NCBI GenBank assembly: GCA_028023455.1
Contig: JAQFVV010001040.1
Span: 1 to 64,000, forward strand
Direction: 5' to 3'
Source: Epiperipatus broadwayi
Taxonomy: Eukaryota > Onychophora > Udeonychophora > Euonychophora > Peripatidae
DNA length: 64,000 bases
The number at the start of each line of letters is the position of its first letter. The first letter of the stretch is position 1. This document shows positions 10,781 to 23,400 of the stretch, piece after piece. A program made the translations under genes and the position numbers. The notes under the pieces are model-generated. The model was not told the origin of the DNA, searched no databases, and saw only the letters and a list, made by a program, of their open reading frames with translations.

Positions 10781-10800
10781 TATTTAAATTATAATATTGT

Positions 10801-11952
10801 ATTTACCGTTAAAATTTATTTATTTATTTGTTATATATATTCAAGAAGTAACCAAATATTAATGCATTACAAATATAGTATATTTGTTTTAAATTATTTA
10901 GGAATTGACGAAGAGTAAAAAAAAACAACTTGAAATATGTTTAGCTTACATAATTTTTTGTTCGATTTTTTAAAAAGGAAAAAAAAACAAAAGTAAATTT
11001 CTTGCCGAGTAGTAAAAATATGGCCTCAGTTAAAGAAATAAAAATCTTAAAATCAAAGTAAGAAACACTAGAAAATATATTTTTAAAGTCTAAAAAAAAA
11101 ACATTTTTAAATAACTGGCATATAAATCAGTAATAATAGTATTTAAACCATGAACTTCTTAAGTTTATTTTGAAAGTATAAATAAAATGTAAATTTATTC
11201 AAAAAATATTTAAGCATTAAAATATTTGATGAATTACCTTAAATAATTTGTAAATCAGGTGGGAATCTAATTATATGATTAAAATATTATTACTAAATGT
11301 AAAAAACAAATAAAATTTGTTATTAAAAGCTAATTAATCTCAACAGAAATTATCTTATGAATAATCTATACAATTGTAATAGATTTTTTTTTCGTTAATT
11401 ATTTGTTATATTCTATGATAAAAAATTAACTAGAGTTTGCATTATATGAAAAAAAAACCGGTAATCTTTAACTGATAACCATAGTTAATACGCACGCATT
11501 ATGCATTCACTTATAGTAAGGTAGATATTCTCAAATAGAACTTAAAAAGTATATACATATTTATACTGATTTTTGGTCTGTTTTTTATTTTTATTTTTAA
11601 TGTTATATATAATGATTTTTGCGCTTAGTTTAATGAAATATGCGTTTATTTATATACGCGATGATGATATCAACTACATTATATATCTTTTGATATATCA
11701 ATTAAATGTTTTAGATTTTATATATGCCCACAGATCCCTCTATTTCACTTTTAAATTTTGAAAGTTAATTTTAAAATATAATCAGAAAAAATGAATATGT
11801 AAGTAGTGTGTAATAAATAATATCGTTTTAACAGTTATATATTTTTTAAGCTACTGAACACAAAATAATATAAAATACTTTGCCAGATTATAAAAAAAAT
11901 ACAAAGGAATTTCAAATTCTCCCATACTATAAATATCCTAATACATATATGT
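10801..11952. other. AT-rich DNA, nothing recognised
   Basis: Low-complexity, A/T-run-rich sequence. The frame at 11573-11761 has no recognisable features. Confidence 0.6.
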
Positions 11953-12103
<151 letters not shown>

Positions 12104-12243
12104 TTTGACTTTGGATATACACAGTATAAATTCTAATTTTATACATATAAAAAAAAAAAAAAACTAACGGAAAAAAAAAAAACAATGTATGTATTGTCAT
12201 GTATAACATCGATTAAATTCTGTTACATATCTTACCTGATAGA

Positions 12244-12381
12244 TTAGCTTGTTGCACTTTGAATTCTTACACTTGTATTTGCTGAATTAGAAATTTTGTA
12301 CTCTATATAATGGGCATGATTGAAAAGAATTTTGCTGTCTATTAGACAGCCCCCTGGCAAGCAAGAATAACTGGCTCCTAT
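12244..12381 (-). other. Candidate terminal exon of an unidentified gene
   Basis: On the minus strand, a possible acceptor (TTTCACTTAAG) is followed by an open frame with residues GASYSCLPGGCLIDSK and EYKISNSANTSVRIQSATS, ending at TAA (12244-12246). The composition is richer and more balanced than neighbouring chance frames, and two Cys are close together. A GTAAG lies only eight nucleotides past the stop (12231-12235), which could be chance or mean that the frame is misread. I do not recognise the protein. Confidence 0.3.
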
Positions 12382-12399
12382 CTTAAGTGAAATTTTAAA

Positions 12400-13314
12400 A
12401 AACACCCAAGTATTAAATACCATTACATGAAACATAAAAAAAATGAATACTGATCACGAATAGTAAAACTTTTCAATTTATAAGTAGATTTCAGATCTTC
12501 TCCTAAAAAAATGTTAAGGCATTTTTATATGATTGCTGGTAAACACTTAACTAATAACATTAACAATATCTTTGTTTATGCTATTATGAGAAGAAATTAA
12601 TAATCTAAAGATTTATTTCAATCATTAAGAAAAATGCTGAAGAAAATATTTTCCTCTTTTAGAGATCATGTTTTTGTTTTTTTTTTTAAAAAAACTTATA
12701 TTCAAAGAAATAATATACCAAATGTAATGTGTTTAAACGTAACCTGAAATTTTGAGATTTATTTAATCCACAATTTTTTGTTAGATAGGATTACCAATAT
12801 GAAATGAATTTAAAACTACATTGGCAGGTTCTTGCGTATTTTACCCATTTAGACTGTAATAAAGAATGGATTTGTATATAGTCAAATAAATTGACACTAC
12901 AAGCAATAATTTGGCTCCTAATTATTTCAAATTTTAATTTCAATAAAATCTAGAATAAAACATTGGCTACTTAATTTTTAAACGTTAAAAGAATAGCTAC
13001 TTTGAGTGTTATTAATAGAAAATCGTGGGATTTTATATAATAAAATAAATAAACATACATTTTATCGTACACCAAGTTTCATTGGTAGCCATGGCCTAAT
13101 ACTTTACCAAAGTAATTTATATGCAGCCATAAATTTGTTTAAGACATTAAAATGATTAGATTAATTAAGCTTAGACTAATATAAAATTAAGAGGTTTTTT
13201 ATGATAGATATCACTTATTTTCAATAATACTCTAAAGATAATTTAAAAAGGCTTTCAAAGTTGTTATGAATAGGTGAAAAGTAAAAACAAATATAATAGA
13301 ATGAAAATATATTT
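12400..13314. other. AT-rich DNA, nothing recognised
   Basis: No gene, known repeat or signal seen in this stretch. Confidence 0.6.
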
Positions 13315-13325
13315 ACCTTACAGAA

Positions 13326-13365
<40 letters not shown>

Positions 13366-13376
13366 TTCTGTAAGGT
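13315..13376. repeat. Perfect palindrome 1 with TA centre
   Basis: ACCTTACAGAAG (13315-13326), a TA run, then CTTCTGTAAGGT (13365-13376). The whole 62 bp is self-complementary and could extrude as a cruciform. Confidence 0.97.
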
Positions 13377-13388
13377 AGTTTTAAAAAT

Positions 13389-13424
<36 letters not shown>

Positions 13425-13436
13425 ATTTTTAAAACT
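13377..13436. repeat. Perfect palindrome 2 with TA centre
   Basis: AGTTTTAAAAATAACA (13377-13392), a TA run, then its exact reverse complement at 13421-13436. It begins on the base after palindrome 1 ends and has unrelated arms. Confidence 0.97.
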
Positions 13437-14585
13437 TTCTCTGTAATTTGAAAAAGATAAATACATTTATTAAAGGGTATTAAAAAGATGGCATCATTAA
13501 TGAAAAATACAATTCTTGTCTCTAAATCAAATTATGTATTTTTTTAAAATTAAAACACATTTTTAGACAATTCAATAAGGAAGGAAACTAACTTTCTTTT
13601 AAAAATTAAAGATCTTGAAATAAAATAGAAAATTTCTTGTACTGATTTAGAGTGTCTCTCACAACCATTTTGAATTCTAAAGACTGTTCAACACAACAAC
13701 TAATATATCCAAGAAATTAATGACATTGAGTAACCACATATGGTGGCAACATGACAATGAATTACAAAATCATAATATACATCAAAAATTAATAAATTGA
13801 AGCACAATTCCCATACACCTATGCTTGAACAAATCCCCTGGCTGAAATATACAAGATATAAAAAATGGGATGATGGAATACATTTTGAATGATTATAAGC
13901 TTATAATTTTTAAAATACAAATTTAAAATCCTTTAACAGAAAAAGTAAAAGAGTAAAAATAAAGACACATACATATTTCAAAAATCACATGTTCATACAC
14001 ATAATGTTGATCAAGCCATAATTTTGAAATACTAAAAGCTTATAACTTCTAGAGTATGATTTTTTTATTCATATATACTTCTATAATCATATGTAGAAAT
14101 AAAGTAAATATTGAATAAATGTAAAAAAAAACTCCAAAGTATATTAATTCTACAGTTGATAATAAATCATATATCTTAACAATAGTGGAAAGAATAATTG
14201 TCTAAACATACTAATTTTACAATTAATACTAAATTAATAAATCATATTTTTATCTAACCAAATAAATACGGTTGTGTGCTTCATCTATCACATGTCATAA
14301 GAACCTCAAGTGATCTGTGTAGATCCACTATCCTCATCACAAGACCAAATGTGACAATGCAATTTTTATTTATCTCTACTTTTTCCTAACTAAATGGAAC
14401 AAAGGAATCATGCAACATAAGTTTATTTTTGGTGAGAAAAAATCTGATGAATTTTACATTTATTATGCTTGATTTTTTAAGGTTATGGGCTTTTATTGTA
14501 ATAAAATATGTATTTTAGAAATTATAAGCTTTTAGTTTTTCACAATTATAGCTTGGTATAATCAATTTTACATTATTTTAACATC
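13437..14585. other. AT-rich DNA with diffuse repeat modules
   Basis: No coding signal. A module around ATAAGCTTTTAGT-TTTC-AAAATTATA recurs near 14521 and again near 15275, 15365 and 15535, and once inverted near 14010-14055, suggesting old composite non-coding repeats. ACCATTTTGAATTCTAA occurs at about 13664 and again at about 15568 in the same orientation. Confidence 0.5.
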
Positions 14586-15222
14586 AAAGGCAAAGCTCTT
14601 CATACAGTAGTGCCACCCAGTGCCAAACAGAGTAATCAATGAATGCCAGAAGGCTTGTGCATAAAATCCCTATCTAGTGCCTACTCATCCAATATCCCAG
14701 ACTAGTTTCTGGCTTGTGGTCATCATCAGTGAGGAGCCTTGGATCTGAGAGCACTTCACCTAGATCTTAGGATCTAATGAAACCCTACAGCAGCCACATT
14801 TTAACTCTACTTTATTACAAAACTATGAAAATGAAATTAAAACACAATAATATTTTCAATCTAAGCTCAATAGCTTATATAGCCATATCGATCTCAACTC
14901 AATTCAGCACCCATACATTTTGGTGTCTTTGGCTCTTAAACAACCATAGCCTCCACTATCCTATTAGGCAGGATTGGTGTTAAACCACTAAACATCACAT
15001 GATCACCATCTCTATACTAGTACATAATTGTTGTAAACAAAGGCAAGCCAGATACCAGTCTGGGAATAATGGATGACTAGGCACTAGATAGGGATTTTAT
15101 GCACAAGCCTTCTGGCATCCATTGATTACTCTGTTTGGCACAGGGTAGCACTACTGTATGGATAGTTTTGCCTTTGTTTACAACAATTATGTGTTAGTAT
15201 AGAGATGGTGATCATGTGATTA
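14586..15222. mobile_element. MITE-like inverted-repeat cluster
   Basis: GGCAAAGCTCTTCATACAG opens a left half-element at 14586. A reverse-oriented copy of the same half occupies about 15044-15176. Outside that, 14994-15046 and 15170-15222 form a second pair of inverted ends (ATCACATGATCACCATC against its complement). No ORF is present, so it is non-autonomous. Target duplications could not be fixed, so the superfamily is unknown. Confidence 0.65.
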
Positions 15223-16538
15223 TTTTAACATTTGCATACGGGCATATATTGTAATAAAATATGTATTTTATATCGTAGAAAGTTTTAGCTTTTCGAAATT
15301 ATAAGCGCAGTATGATTAATTTTACATTATTTCAACATGTGTATTATGGACATAATAAAATTTGTGTTTACAAGTTATACGATTTTAGTATTTCAAAATT
15401 ATAAGTATGGCCTGATCAGATTTCTATATTTTTGCATGATAGTTTGTATTGTTGAAAAGTTACTTCCCTCTTACCAGCCACATACTTTGACACTTCATAC
15501 TGCCATTGTTATAATAAAATTCATATTATAGAAGTTATAAGCTTTTAGTTTTTTATGCTGAGCAAACTACCATTTTGAATTCTAAGGTTCACTCAAAATG
15601 ACCACTGACACATCTAAGTGACCCTTTGTGGATTATTTAATGTCATTTGTCACTCAGATGTGGAAGTGGTGTTTATTGGGTAATTCTTATAATTCAAAAT
15701 ATCAGAAAACATTCTAAATCAGTACCAAATTTATTATAATTTTTAGCATCAATCCATAATATTTTTAAATAAAATGAGTAATATTACATTTAAAACAGCG
15801 ACTTTTTACTAACATATAATGTATTACTAAAACTATTTTGAATGTTTAATTAACTTTTCATTTTGTTCTAGAGTCATTTAATCACTAACTTTATTGTTAT
15901 AATAATCACGTACTAAAAAAAAAATCTTTTTAAGATATATAAATTCAATGATGATCAATCGTCCAACTTCCTAAAATATGGCAAAAAATATATGAATCCA
16001 TGAATAGAATGCATCTTATGTTCCCGTATTTTACTATGCTCTGAAATAATATTTATGTCACTTGCATGATTTGATTTTGTTTTGCAATCAATTGTTTTAT
16101 CAAGGCAAAAACAATTATATTTTTGATAAATTACTATAATATATTAAGAAAAAGTATATACACATTTGTACAAACATTATGTTTGGATTTAATGTCTACT
16201 AATAGTTTTTGTACGGATGGCTCACGAATTGGAGGGTGAAGTAAAGTGAAGCCTGTTAATTAAAGTGTGACAATTTGTTATCTTAATATAAACTGAGCAC
16301 TGATTGTATATGTGTGTGGGAGATGATGATCTAGACCAAATGATGAATACTGGTGCAACATGAAATATGTATATTGGAAATCATTTAACTTTTATGCATG
16401 TGTGTGACCATGTAAATCAGTTCTATGATATAGCGTGGATAGGTGGCGTAGTTTGAAATTCTGCATTCAAATCCCTTGTGTTGTTAATAATTGATTGTAA
16501 AATAATATTAATATTAATTTTTACCTAAAATTTTATTT
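15223..16538. other. AT-rich DNA, nothing recognised
   Basis: Contains copies of the ATAAGCTTTTAG module described for 13437-14585, but no gene. A frame at 15337-15531 looks like chance. Confidence 0.55.
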
Positions 16539-17500
16539 CAATCTACCAGTTGATATATACATATTTTCAATATGTAAACTCTCCAATCCCAATTATTCTT
16601 TATACCAAAACAATTTTACGAAATTTTTTAGAAGAAAACGAACTACAAATTTGACGTATATATTTGCTTTACCAAAATCCAAAATATAAATTAAAGCAAC
16701 ATTATCTTTATGAGAGTTACATTTTAAAAGACTGAAATAAAATTTAAATTATTTAATTTATTTTGCATAACTATCATTTTTTCTAGGATAGCAATTTAAA
16801 ATCAATATTTCTATTTTTTTCCATGTGTCATAGCATTGGCCGGGAAGCGAACCGGAGCTTCTGCTTGTAAGCAGCTGTGCTGACCTAATACTATTAATTA
16901 AGAAAACAAAATTGTTCGCTTTGTCCTCTTTTAATAAGATAATATTAACAGACTGATATCTACTTTTAGAAAACCTATTTGTTTTGGAGCAAAATTATTT
17001 ATAAACGTATTTTTTTGATCTTGATTTATTTTTTATTAGTGTTTTTAAATATATTTAGCCAAAATAAAAATAATTACTATATTCCTAATGGGAAAAATAA
17101 ATAAATAAATAAAACACAGTAACATAAATTTAAGTTAGATGTAACATTAGGCTATTTCTTACGATTAAATATAATTGTTTCCTATATTATATAATTAAAA
17201 AGGATTTGAACCCAGACATGCTAGCTCTTTTCAGTCATTAACTTTATCTGATATAATCAATATACATGACAACATCCATGAAAAATAGATACATTTATTT
17301 CGTACTGAACCAGCATTCATTAGTTGATCCAGCTCATCATTTCCCACAAATATATAATCGGTGCAAGGTTTTATATTAAGATAGAAAATCTACAAATTTT
17401 AATGGACATGTTTGAATCCTCTCCATTCTTCAACTCTTCAGCCATTCATATCATTGGAAATATGGTAATAGAATGTTCATTATAAGTTGTCCACTTACAA
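16539..17500. repeat. Dispersed repeat, copy A
   Basis: The sequence runs parallel, with substitutions and indels, to 35.09-37.05 kb: ATCTACCAGTTGAT near 16540 with ATCTATCAATTGAT near 35095, CCAAAATAAAAATAATTACT near 17060 with its partner near 35690, GGATTTGAACCCAGAC near 17204 with its partner near 35818, and GGTTTTATATTAAGATAG near 17366 with 36885. It lacks the PLE cluster and the plus-strand SINE of copy B but holds its own minus-strand SINE. Its nature is unknown. Confidence 0.8.
16813..16892 (-). mobile_element. tRNA-derived SINE copy 2
   Basis: The minus-strand reading gives CTAATAG-type remains of the A-box side, CTGCTTACAAGCAG (anticodon-arm-like hairpin) and CCGGTTCGCTTCCCGG (T-arm and B-box), ending in GGCCAATGC and an A-rich tail (T run at 16813-16821 on the plus strand). 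It is a sister of the copies at 3.55 and 35.58 kb. Copy B of the surrounding repeat lacks it. Confidence 0.75.
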
Positions 17501-18084
17501 ACATTACACAATCGTGTTAATACTTTTATTCCTATAAGCAAATTAGCATACATTAATAATGATTTCAGTATAAGAAAATTTTAGTTAGATGTACTTTAGA
17601 TTAATAAATTAAATCAGTAGGATAAAATGTACTTTAACAATAAAATGCATTCAATGTTAAACATTAACACCAATTAGATCATGTAAGAATAACTAACGTT
17701 TTATCTAGCCAAATATTATTTTAAATAAGAAAAAAAAAAATAAAAACCTTAAACATTTAATAAAATGTAGTTGAGCCTAAAAATATTTAACTCCTTTACA
17801 TATTAAATAATATTTTTGTACCCATAGTTTGTGGGAAAATAAATTAAATATTATTTGGTACAGTGTTTATAATAAATGAAAAAATATAAATAATAAATAC
17901 TGTACTATTAATAAATAAAACTCAATTAATACATTTATTAATAAAATAGGAATCGAAAATTAGTGAAATAAAAATATAATACTAATTAAAATATGAATAT
18001 AACGATGCTCAATATAAAATAATTATATAGAGCATAACAATATACAAGTAATAAAAAAACAGACATTACAAAAACATATGATTA
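17501..18084. other. AT-rich DNA, nothing recognised
   Basis: Low-complexity AT-rich stretch without genes. Confidence 0.6.
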
Positions 18085-18375
18085 AAACAGGTGAAACTCT
18101 CCATATATTAGTGACACTCAGTGCCAAACAACGTAATCAATAAATGTGAGAAGGCTTGTTTGTGCACAAAATCCCTATCTAGTGCCTACTCATCCAATAT
18201 CGCCAGACTAGTTTCTGACTTATGGCCTTTGTTAGTGAGGAGGTTTGGATCTGAGAGCACTGCACCTAGATCTTAGGATCTAATGCAACCCTTCAGCAAC
18301 ACTACTGTATGAAGAGATTTGCCAGTTTTAATAACGGTTGTGTTAGCATAAGAAATAGTGATCATGTGATATTTG
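18085..18375. mobile_element. MITE-like repeat, most complete copy
   Basis: The left end GTGAAACTCTCCATATATTAG and the right end CACTACTGTATGAAGAGAT form decayed inverted repeats around about 200 bp that match 14590-14790 closely (for example ATCTAGGTGCAGTGCTCTC in reverse). The outer right end carries GTGATCATGTGAT as in the 15.2-kb copy. No ORF is present. Confidence 0.7.
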
Positions 18376-18815
18376 ATGGTTTAAAAACATATGATATAGA
18401 AATACTAGTTTAGTAATAAATTGGATGCAGAAAGGAGTTTGATCCTAACTGAAAAAAGACCATTTTATTCCTTTTGGATGCCGTAAAGAAACAGAGCAGC
18501 GTAAATTCCTAATGTCCACTCCATACGTTCTTGTCGTTGCAGCTGTTATTATTCAAATAGTATACAAACTTGGATGAGCTGCTCACCAACAAACATTAGC
18601 CAGCATGGTGAGTTTATTGGCTTTTTACCTCTGAGTTTAAGATCCAGAAAGACTACGGTCTTTTTTCTCAGTTATGTGATAAGGCAGAATGAATGTTTAT
18701 ATAAATGATAAGTATTTTTCCAATACGTACAATTATAACGGACAAAAATAAACCATGACCCTTATTCCCTGCAGGCTGTAAAGTAACCAACCAAGGCAGC
18801 AGTTTGTGACCAAAG

Positions 18816-19640
18816 ATGGAGGGTGCTAATAATCCCCTGGTTGTGGAACCAGGTTGCCATTTGATGATGACTTTTTATTTAGGTACTTACAACTGCAGAT
18901 CACTTTCAAGTGAAGGAAGATTGCAAGATTTCGAGGAAATGTCTTATATTAAATGGGATATTATTGAAATTTGTGAAGTTAAAAGAAAAAGTGAAGTGAC
19001 AATTGATTTAAAAATGGACATATACTTTATTATAATAGTACAAATATTGCTAATACAAATGGAGTAGGACTCATTATAAATAAAAAGTGAAAAAACAACA
19101 TTGTAAAGATTGATGATATATCAGACAGAGTGGCAAGATTAGTTATACAACTTAATAGCAGATACCAAATGCAGATAATTCAGGTTTATGCCCAACAAGT
19201 TCTCATAGTGATGACATAGTAGAAGATTTATATATGTATGTACAAAAGGCTTTTGATCAGAGTAAACAACATTTTAAAATTGTTCTGGGAGACTTTAATG
19301 ATAGAATTGATAAACAAATGAAAAATGATAGTGCTGTAGGTCATTTTGGTTATGGTAATAGAAATAAGAGAGGACAAAGACTTGTGAAGTTTGCAGAAAA
19401 AGAAAAACTTTATAATATGAATTCTATTTTTGAGAAAAATGTTAAAGAAAATGGACATGCAAACATCTAAATTAAGGTACAGCATAATTGGATTATAGTT
19501 TAACTAACAAAAAAACACATGCTTCAAGATTGTAATTTTCTTAATAAATTTAACAGAAAAAGTGATCATCGATTAGTAAGATGTAGAAAGACAAAAATTA
19601 TTAAGAAAACAATATTTACAGTTGATATTTTAATCTTTAG
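18816..19640 (+). pseudogene. RTE endonuclease remnant
   Basis: From ATG at 18816 the frame gives LGTYNCRSLSSEGRL (usual T-x-N-V-R-T-L) and IKWDIIEICEVKRKSE (the catalytic Glu in the E-V-R block). After a frame change come NGVGLIINKK and IIQVYAQQ. The open frame 19234-19470 holds VLGDFNDRI (catalytic D and N), GNRNKRGQRLVKFAEKEKLYN, and near 19560 SDHRLVR with the catalytic His. These are the ordered blocks of RTE/BovB-type endonucleases. The domain nicks target DNA in intact elements. Confidence 0.85.
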
Positions 19641-20089
19641 AAACATTGTAATTAAGTGAAATTAGAACTTACAAACTGGTTTCAAGTATTAGTAGACTTT
19701 GAACATGATTCAGATTTGAATAAAATTAATATGAAAATAACTGATACACTTTTAAAAACTGCAACAAAGATAGCTTGTAGTAAAAAGCAGCAGTTTACCA
19801 ATAAAATTTCTACTGAGACTAAAAATTTATGAAGAAAAGAAGAAATATGAATATATACAAACATTAAAAATAATTGAATATCTCGAATTTTGTAAAATGG
19901 AGTGGAAAAGAGTTGAAAATGCTATAAGAAAGTATAACTGTGAACTAGCAAGGAAGGCTGTAGAAAAGAATACAAGTCTCAAGAGTGTAAAACAACATTT
20001 TGGTATTCCTAGTAAATTTATATCTGCAATAAGAAAAAAAGATGGAATTTTTATTTAAAAGAGAGATGACATAATGAAATAGGATAGAA

Positions 20090-21600
20090 GACGTCTATCA
20101 ATGATTATATAGTAATAAAGATTAAATACCCCCTATATCTATTAAATCTTTCGAATTGCCCATAATTTTAAATGAAGAATTGAAACATGCAATTAAATGT
20201 ATGAAGAAAGATAAGGTGTCAGTTAGTGATAAAATTATAATTGGTATATTAAAAGAAGCATGTGAAAAAATAAATTTTTTTTTAGCAAAGTTATATATCA
20301 AATGTCTAAATAATAAAGTTGTACCAGATTATTGGAAGAATGCACTATTAATACTAATATTTAAAAAGGGTGATAAAGAAGATATTGTAAATTATAGAAT
20401 TATCGGCCTTTTATCAGATTTATTCAAAAGTTTTACCAAAATAATCACAACTCATCTATAGAGAACATTGAATTTCCATCAAGCAAGACAAAAATCTAGA
20501 TTCAATACTGTTTTTAGTACAGTTGATCATATCCAGGTATTGAGAGAAGTTATAGAAAGGACACATGAATACTAGTTTGCTATTATGCTTTATATTTGTA
20601 TATCATAAAGGCATTTGATTCTATTATCATTTCTTGAGTAATTAAAACATTGGATCATCAAGGTATAGATCCAGGATATTGTCATATTTAAAGAATATTT
20701 CTAAAAATAAAACAGTAACAATTAGATTACATAATGATACTAAGAAAGTCAATATTAAGAAGGATGTAAGACTGGGTGACTCCATATCTTCAAAACTTTT
20801 TATAGCAGTGCTGCAAGACATATTTTGTGGATTAAAATGGAAAGCTAAAGGAGTGAAAGTAAATGGAGATTATTTAAGTCATTTAGATTTCACAGATGAT
20901 GTAGTTGTTTTTTTCAAATAATGCTTTAGAGCTACAGGAAATGTTGCAGGAGTTATCAGATGAAAGTAGAAAAGTAGGACTAAAGATAAATGTCAAAAAT
21001 ACTAAAGTCATGCTTAAAGCATTTTCTTAAAATATAAATATAAAGATTGATTATGATGAGTTAGAAGAAGTTAAAAGTTACAAATACCTTAGTCAGATTA
21101 TTAGTACATATGGAAACATAATGGATGAAATTAGTCATAGAATTAATCTGCAATGCTTTTTGGTAGAAATAACTTGATACTAAAATGAAATATGCCTATG
21201 TGTTTGAAAAAGAAGGTTTTTAATAAATGTGTTTTAGCAGTTCTTATTTATGGATCTGAAGCTTAAACACTTAATAAAAAAGCAATACAGAGACTTTAGA
21301 CCATTCAAAGTAATATAAAAGAAGCATGTTGGAAGTAACAAGAAGGATTGAAAATGCAGTATATGGGTAAGAGAATAAACAGGTGTTACTGACCTCAATG
21401 AAAAAGTAAAAGATTGAAGTGTAGTTGGGCTGGGCATATTGCTAGAAGAGATGAGAACAGATGGACAAATGAAATCTTAATCTGGGTTTTAAGAGATTGT
21501 AAAGGACCTGAAAAGAGACGATATGCGAGATGGATGGATGAAATAGAAAAGTGTGCAGAGGTGATGTACAGAAGAGAAGCTATAGATTGGAGAAGATAGA
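20090..21600 (+). pseudogene. RTE reverse transcriptase and C-terminal remnant
   Basis: ORF 20156-20461 has PDYWKNALLILIFKKGDKED and NYRIIGLLSDLFKSFTKII (usual Y-R-P-I-S-L-L). KAFDSII near 20608 in another frame is motif A. 20679-20921 holds KKDVRLGDSISSKLF (the R-QGD-SP block) and SHLDFTDDVVVFF, where Thr replaces the Ala of FADD. Near 20930-21130 the usual N-x-x-K-T-K-V and Y-K-Y-L blocks are seen in another frame. 21414-21599 reads WAGHIARRDENRWT and RARW-type DGWMDE remains. At least five frame breaks are visible. Confidence 0.85.
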
Positions 21601-21660
21601 TTGAACTTGGAGAAATCTTTATCCAGCAGAGGATTGATAAGGTTGATGATGATGATGATA

Positions 21661-22440
21661 ATAGTAACAAAGTTATAACAAATTTCTCTCTAAACTATAG
21701 TGATATTTATTTCACAAATAGATGTGCTAATTTAATAATCAATTAAACATAACCCATAGCTATATTATCATCATAGATATTTTGAATCATTATTTATTCA
21801 TTGAAGAAAAAAATGTCTTTCAAAATTTAACCCAGCTTTTCTGATTGCACATTTCATTCCTCAATTAAACATATGCTATTCCTCTAGTTTATTTTTAATC
21901 TTCTGGAATCTAGTTTAAAATTTCAACCCAGCACAACATCAGTTTTTTTTATTCTTTCAATAAAAGTATTAATACTTGATCATTTTCTGGCCCATGAATT
22001 TCATTTTCAATTACATCTTTTTAGTGTTTATTTCAGTGAATGGTGTCATGTTTTTATATTTTTTTAAACTAAGAGTTCAAAGCTCAATAACCATAAATAA
22101 ATGTTGGTAAAGTACATTTAATAAAAATCCCACTGAAACACGTAAGCATATTTCTGTTTAATATTAAGGCACAGCTAATGAAAGTACACTATATAAGTTT
22201 AATTTTATAATTACATTAAGTCATAATAATTCAGACTGTTTTAATAATATGAGATTTGTAACTGCAACAAATTGTGTAATTTATCATTTATCAACAAATA
22301 TTTAAATAACCTGAGAGAATATTGTAGACATGTTTCTGTAGACTTGTTTTAGCTTTTCTTACTTTCATTTGATAATTGTTTCTCATTTCCAAGAGACCTA
22401 AAGCATTATTAGCAAGATGCATATGTATTATCTACTATTA
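21661..22440. other. AT-rich DNA, nothing recognised
   Basis: No coding motif or repeat seen between the RTE tail and the next LINE fragment. Confidence 0.6.
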
Positions 22441-22540
22441 CTATCAACAGCAATATTACAGTTACCCATTCAGTGCCACATTGGGGGATATAAAAATGTA
22501 TAGTGAAATAGGTGTGGAGAGATGATCTTATTTAGCAGAT

Positions 22541-23400
22541 ATGTTTATTGCATATAAGGACATACAAGATGACCTAAATGTGCAAAATTTGGAAGGAATT
22601 AGATATAAAGACATAAGAAGGGGAGTAAAACCTCATGAAAATTCATGGATAAATTGTTCAATGAAAGGGGTCCTAGTTAAATTCCATTCAATTTATACAC
22701 CACAGATATATATGAAATTCATATTCAAGTTGATCAATGGAATTCTACCGACCACAACATACATTAATAAAAAAAAATTGGGAATGAGCTTAGAGAAAAC
22801 TTGTTCATTTTGTAAAAATAAACGTGAATCATTTCAACACTTACTAGAAGAATGCAGTGCTTTTGGGAAGCTAAGATACAGAGTTTTCCATGCCCCAATG
22901 ATAAATCTTAAAATACTACTGAAGCAAAATGTAATAAAATTCAAACGCAATGATGATAATGCATGCATTGAAAACTATATGGACAATCCGGTGTTCGTTA
23001 ATCTTTGAAAACAAAAAAGTTTAATTGGTTAAAGAAACTTGACAATGATTGGGACAACTATTTTGCTAGGTGTTTGAAATACTGGCCAAAGAAGATTATG
23101 GAAATGGTATGGGGAGGGACTGCTATAGCTGTTTGCCCAATGTGGGAGTAAAAGGACACACACAAAGAGAAATAAGACAGTAAAAGTATGTAGAGTGGTA
23201 ACTAACTCTAGGATTTAACCGGAAAACAATCTTAACATTTCAACAATGAGAGTCTGATAGATTTGCAGTGTCGTGCTTTGGGGGGACAGGATCGGTAAAT
23301 TATATGTAAAGCATAAGGTGAATTAAAACTAATTTGTAGATATTTCATGTACATATTTAAATGTTTGTTTAATAAAGTTTATTACTTAAAAATAAAATAA
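22541..23400 (+). pseudogene. LINE C-terminal fragment with CCHC knuckle and polyadenylation end
   Basis: The 155-residue open frame (22541-23008) includes YMKFIFKLINGILPTTTYI and CSFCKNKRESFQHLLEEC, the C-x2-C-x8-H-x4-C knuckle placed after the thumb in L1/Tx1-like LINE ORF2 proteins. Further coding-like sequence follows to about 23150 in another frame (WPKKIMEMVWGGT), and AATAAA near 23370 sits just before an A-rich end at 23385-23400. So this is a 5'-truncated insertion. It may belong to the family seen at 1-3.2 kb, whose matching part lies outside the window. Confidence 0.75.

Larger units (their letters stand above)
9180..10800 (+). mobile_element. Penelope-like element, GIY-YIG type, decayed
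   Basis: The plus strand carries RT blocks, then a GIY-YIG domain, then a hammerhead-like tail, which is the layout of endonuclease-bearing Penelope-like elements. It follows a (TA)n tract. The reading frame is broken at several points. The 5' pseudo-LTR was not recognised, so the ends are approximate. The RT connection segment (FLHRND-LCKY) is also found in the PLE at 24.2 kb, which places the two in one family. Confidence 0.85.
18780..21660 (+). mobile_element. RTE-clade LINE, nearly full length, inactivated
   Basis: The plus strand shows, in order, an RTE-type endonuclease, RT, and a C-terminal block (WAGHIARRDENRWT), ending at a (GAT)n run at about 21643-21660. RTE elements typically finish in short tandem repeats rather than poly(A), and this end fits that. 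About 2.9 kb is visible; a GC-richer leader from about 18430 may be its 5' UTR. Many frameshifts and stops make it a fossil. Clade assignment rests on the endonuclease GDFN/GNRN-RGQ-L blocks and the C-terminal block. Confidence 0.85.
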
